From NCBI GenBank assembly GCA_902617525.1, contig CACMWW010000008.1, forward strand, positions 1-50,273: a stretch of 50,273 bases of DNA, written 5' to 3'. Shown here one piece after another: positions 47,775-50,273 of this stretch. The position numbers and the translations under genes are program-made. Position 1 is the stretch's first letter. The number at the start of each line of letters is the position of its first letter. This DNA comes from an uncultured Pelagibacteraceae bacterium (lineage in GTDB: Bacteria; Pseudomonadota; Alphaproteobacteria; Pelagibacterales; AG-422-B15). The notes under the pieces are model-generated. The model was not told the origin of the DNA, searched no databases, and saw nothing but the letters and a program-made list of their open reading frames with translations.

Positions 47775-49307
47775 ATGAGTGATATCATCAAATTATTAGA
47801 AAAAAAGCGCGAAGAAGCTAAACTGGGTGGAGGAAAAAGACGAATTGACTCTCAGCACGCAAAAGGCAAATTAACAGCAAGAGAACGAATAGAGGTACTT
47901 TTAGATCAAGACACTTTTGAAGAGTACGATATGTACGTGGAACACCGCACTAATGACTTTGGCATGGCCGATCAGAAGTATGCGGGTGATGGCGTGGTTA
48001 CCGGTAGTGGAAAAATAAATGGAAAATTAGTATACGTTTTCAGTCAAGACTTTACAGTTTTTGGGGGCTCATTATCTGAAGCTCATGCAGAAAAAATATG
48101 CAAAATAATGGATATGGCAATGAAAGTTGGAGCTCCTATTATTGGCATAAATGATTCTGGTGGCGCACGTATTCAGGAGGGCGTTGCTTCTTTAGCGGGT
48201 TATGCAGAGGTGTTTCAACGAAATGTTCTTGCCTCTGGAGTTGTTCCTCAAATTTCAGTAATTATGGGTCCATGCGCTGGTGGAGCTGTGTATTCACCCG
48301 CAATGACAGATTTCATATTTATGGTTAAAAATACCTCATTCATGTTTGTGACTGGCCCAGATGTTGTAAAGACCGTGACACAAGAAACTGTTACGCAAGA
48401 GGAATTGGGAGGCGCTAAAACACATACTTCAAAGTCTTCTGTAGCTGATGGAGCATTCAATAATGACATTGAAACACTCCAGCAAGTAAAAAGTCTTATT
48501 GACTTGCTGCCTTCAAGCAATCGGGAAAAATCTAAAAATATTAAAGATAGTTTTCAAGACCTAAGTCCAGATTACTCTTTAGATACCCTTGTTCCTGAAA
48601 ACGCAAATAAACCATATGATATGAAGGAACTAATCAATAAAGTAGTTGATAATAACTATTTTTTTGAAATTCAGCCTGACTTTGCAAAAAATATAATCAC
48701 TGGTTTTGGTAGAATCGAGGGAAGAACAGTTGGATTTGTGGCAAACCAGCCTTTAGTTTTGGCAGGATGTCTTGATATAGATTCTGGTAAAAAAGGAGGC
48801 AGGTTTGTAAGATTTTGTGATTGTTTCAATATACCAATTGTAACTTTTGTTGACGTACCGGGTTTCTTGCCAGGAGTATCTCAGGAACACAATGGTATCA
48901 TTAAAAATGGCGCCAAGCTTTTATACGCTTATGCTGAAGCAACCGTTCCTAAAATTACAATAATAACTCGTAAGGCTTACGGAGGTGCATATGTCGTAAT
49001 GGCTTCAAAGCATTTGCGGGGTGATATTAATTATGCATGGCCGAGTGCAGAAATTGCAGTTATGGGTGCAAAGGGAGCTACTGAAATTTTGTTCAGAAAT
49101 GAAATTAAGGATAAAAAGAAAATTGATAGGAGAACACAAGAATATACAGATCAGTTTGTAAATCCATTTATTGCTTCAAAGAGAGGATTTATAGACGATG
49201 TAATAAGACCACATTCAACACGTCGTCGTATAGCGACAGCACTTGAAAATCTTAGAGATAAAGAATTATCTTCTCCCTTAAAAAAACACGATAATATACC
49301 ATTATAA
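47775..49307 (+). CDS. pccB: Propionyl-CoA carboxylase beta (carboxyltransferase) subunit
   Basis: PccB moves the carboxyl group from biotin to propionyl-CoA, making methylmalonyl-CoA. The 510-residue protein has [27 protein letters not shown] near residues 34-60, the oxyanion-hole region [24 protein letters not shown] near 123-146, [21 protein letters not shown] and the second crotonase-like half with [33 protein letters not shown]. The sequence fits PCC better than methylcrotonyl-CoA carboxylase. pccA follows after 4 nt. Confidence 0.95.
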   Translation: MSDIIKLLEKKREEAKLGGGKRRIDSQHAKGKLTARERIEVLLDQDTFEEYDMYVEHRTNDFGMADQKYAGDGVVTGSGKINGKLVYVFSQDFTVFGGSLSEAHAEKICKIMDMAMKVGAPIIGINDSGGARIQEGVASLAGYAEVFQRNVLASGVVPQISVIMGPCAGGAVYSPAMTDFIFMVKNTSFMFVTGPDVVKTVTQETVTQEELGGAKTHTSKSSVADGAFNNDIETLQQVKSLIDLLPSSNREKSKNIKDSFQDLSPDYSLDTLVPENANKPYDMKELINKVVDNNYFFEIQPDFAKNIITGFGRIEGRTVGFVANQPLVLAGCLDIDSGKKGGRFVRFCDCFNIPIVTFVDVPGFLPGVSQEHNGIIKNGAKLLYAYAEATVPKITIITRKAYGGAYVVMASKHLRGDINYAWPSAEIAVMGAKGATEILFRNEIKDKKKIDRRTQEYTDQFVNPFIASKRGFIDDVIRPHSTRRRIATALENLRDKELSSPLKKHDNIPL

Positions 49308-49311
49308 TTAA

Positions 49312-50273
49312 TGATTAAAAAAATTCTAATTGCGAATAGAGGAGAAATTGCGTGCAGAGTTATACGTACAGCAAGAAAGTTAAATATCAATACAGTAGCT
49401 GTTTATTCTGATGCTGATAAAGATTCTTTGTTTGTGAAGCAGGCAGATGAGTCTTACCATATAGGAGGCTCTCAGCCAGTTGAGTCTTATTTAGATATTA
49501 ATAAAATCATTAATATAGCAAAAAAATCAAAGGCTGACGCAATTCATCCAGGATACGGATTTTTATCTGAAAATGCAGCTTTTGTTAAAAGACTGGCTAA
49601 AGAGAAAATAAAATTTATTGGACCCAATCCTAATGCTATAAAAAAAATGGGAGACAAAATTGAGTCTAAAAATCTTGCAATAAAACTTAAACTAAACGTA
49701 ATACCTGGTCATACCGCTCCAGTAAAAAACTCAAAAGAAGCATTAAAAATCTCAAATAAAATTGGATACCCGGTCTTGCTAAAAGCATCAGCTGGAGGTG
49801 GCGGTAAAGGAATGAGAATAGTAAGAAAAAATAGTGAATTAGAGGAAAATTTTAATGCTGCAAAGAGTGAGTCAAAGAAAAGCTTTGGGGATGATCGAGT
49901 GTTTATTGAAAAATATATAGAGCAACCAAGACATATTGAGATACAAATTCTTTGTGACAAACATGGAAATCAAGTTCATTTAGGTGAGAGAGAATGCTCA
50001 ATTCAAAGGAGATATCAAAAAGTCATTGAGGAGTGCCCGTCGCCATTTGTAGATGAAGCAATGAGAAATGAAATGGCTGCACAAGCTTTAACCCTTGCAA
50101 AGGAAGTTAAATACGACTCAGCGGGTACCGTAGAATTTGTAGTAGATGCTAACAAAAATTTTTATTTTCTCGAGATGAACACAAGACTTCAAGTTGAACA
50201 TCCTGTTTCTGAGCTTGTTACAGGCGTAGATCTAGTTGAACAAATGATTTATTGCGCAGATAATAAAAAATTA
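49312..50273 (+). CDS. pccA: Propionyl-CoA carboxylase alpha subunit, 5' part (biotin carboxylase domain)
   Basis: The frame from ATG 49312 (MIKKILIANRGEIACRVIRT) stays open to the window edge, giving about 320 residues. Seen are the biotin-carboxylase N-terminal domain, HPGYGFLSENAAF near residue 82, the ATP-grasp Gly-rich loop KASAGGGGKGMRIV near 160, GERECSIQRRYQKVIEE and EMNTRLQVEHPVSELVTGVDLVE. The biotinyl domain would lie beyond the window. Acetyl- or methylcrotonyl-CoA carboxylase alpha subunits share this domain; the pairing with pccB decides the name. Confidence 0.93.

Overview
This window is AT-rich, densely packed DNA from a free-living, surface-ocean alphaproteobacterium with a streamlined genome. 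The evidence is the alphaproteobacterial neighbourhoods (purC-purS-purQ-purL-grxD beside a DUF1476 gene and purB; rlmB, tRNA-Tyr, tRNA-Gly, tuf, tRNA-Trp, secE; secY-adk-rpsM), a blue-tuned proteorhodopsin, intergenic gaps that are mostly 0-100 bp, and convergent genes whose stop codons overlap. A HIMB59/AEGEAN-169-like or similar low-GC marine lineage is a reasonable guess, but no marker in the window proves it.

Layout. 1-661: 3' end of an M14-like metallopeptidase. 658-4883 (minus): purC, purS, purQ, purL and grxD, an operon for the middle of purine synthesis plus a monothiol glutaredoxin. 4956-5534: a DUF1476 gene and a lysine-rich one-helix membrane protein. 5536-8321 (minus): sfsA, map and purB. 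8328-9867: a CinA-type molybdopterin-binding-domain protein, then proteorhodopsin with a strong UUCG terminator. 9975-10062: tRNA-Leu(UAA). 10124-11872: the most accessory-looking part, an inverse-autotransporter beta-barrel with no passenger followed 3 nt later by a secreted six-cysteine protein. 11869-12636 (minus): nadK. 12717-16172: glycerol kinase, a class II aldolase/adducin-family protein and an NAD-dependent formate dehydrogenase. 16223-16843: a di-iron fatty-acid-hydroxylase-family membrane enzyme. 16849-17849 (minus): tRNA-Thr and rlmB, with a possible 32-codon membrane peptide between them on the plus strand.

From 18000 to 46821 runs one co-oriented block of translation and transcription genes: tRNA-Tyr, tRNA-Gly, tuf, tRNA-Trp, secE, nusG, rplKAJL, rpoBC, then rpsL, rpsG, fusA, the S10 and spc clusters, secY, adk, and the alpha cluster (rpsM, rpsK, rpoA, rplQ). 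Recognisable promoter-like sequences stand before tRNA-Tyr, rpsL and rpsM. There is no tuf between fusA and rpsJ. The window closes with an RluA-family pseudouridine synthase and pccB-pccA (propionyl-CoA carboxylase; pccA runs off the end).

Together the genes describe a light-assisted heterotroph: a proton pump for light energy, formate oxidation to NADH, glycerol entry, propionyl-CoA use, and a compact information-processing core. The least explained parts are the barrel/secreted-protein pair, the lysine-rich membrane protein, the aldolase-like protein without the expected catalytic Glu, and a recurring arrangement of -10-like boxes within 6-11 nt of start codons that lack a Shine-Dalgarno. 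No CRISPR array, insertion sequence, prophage or rRNA gene was seen, and no gene-free stretch exceeds 300 bases.
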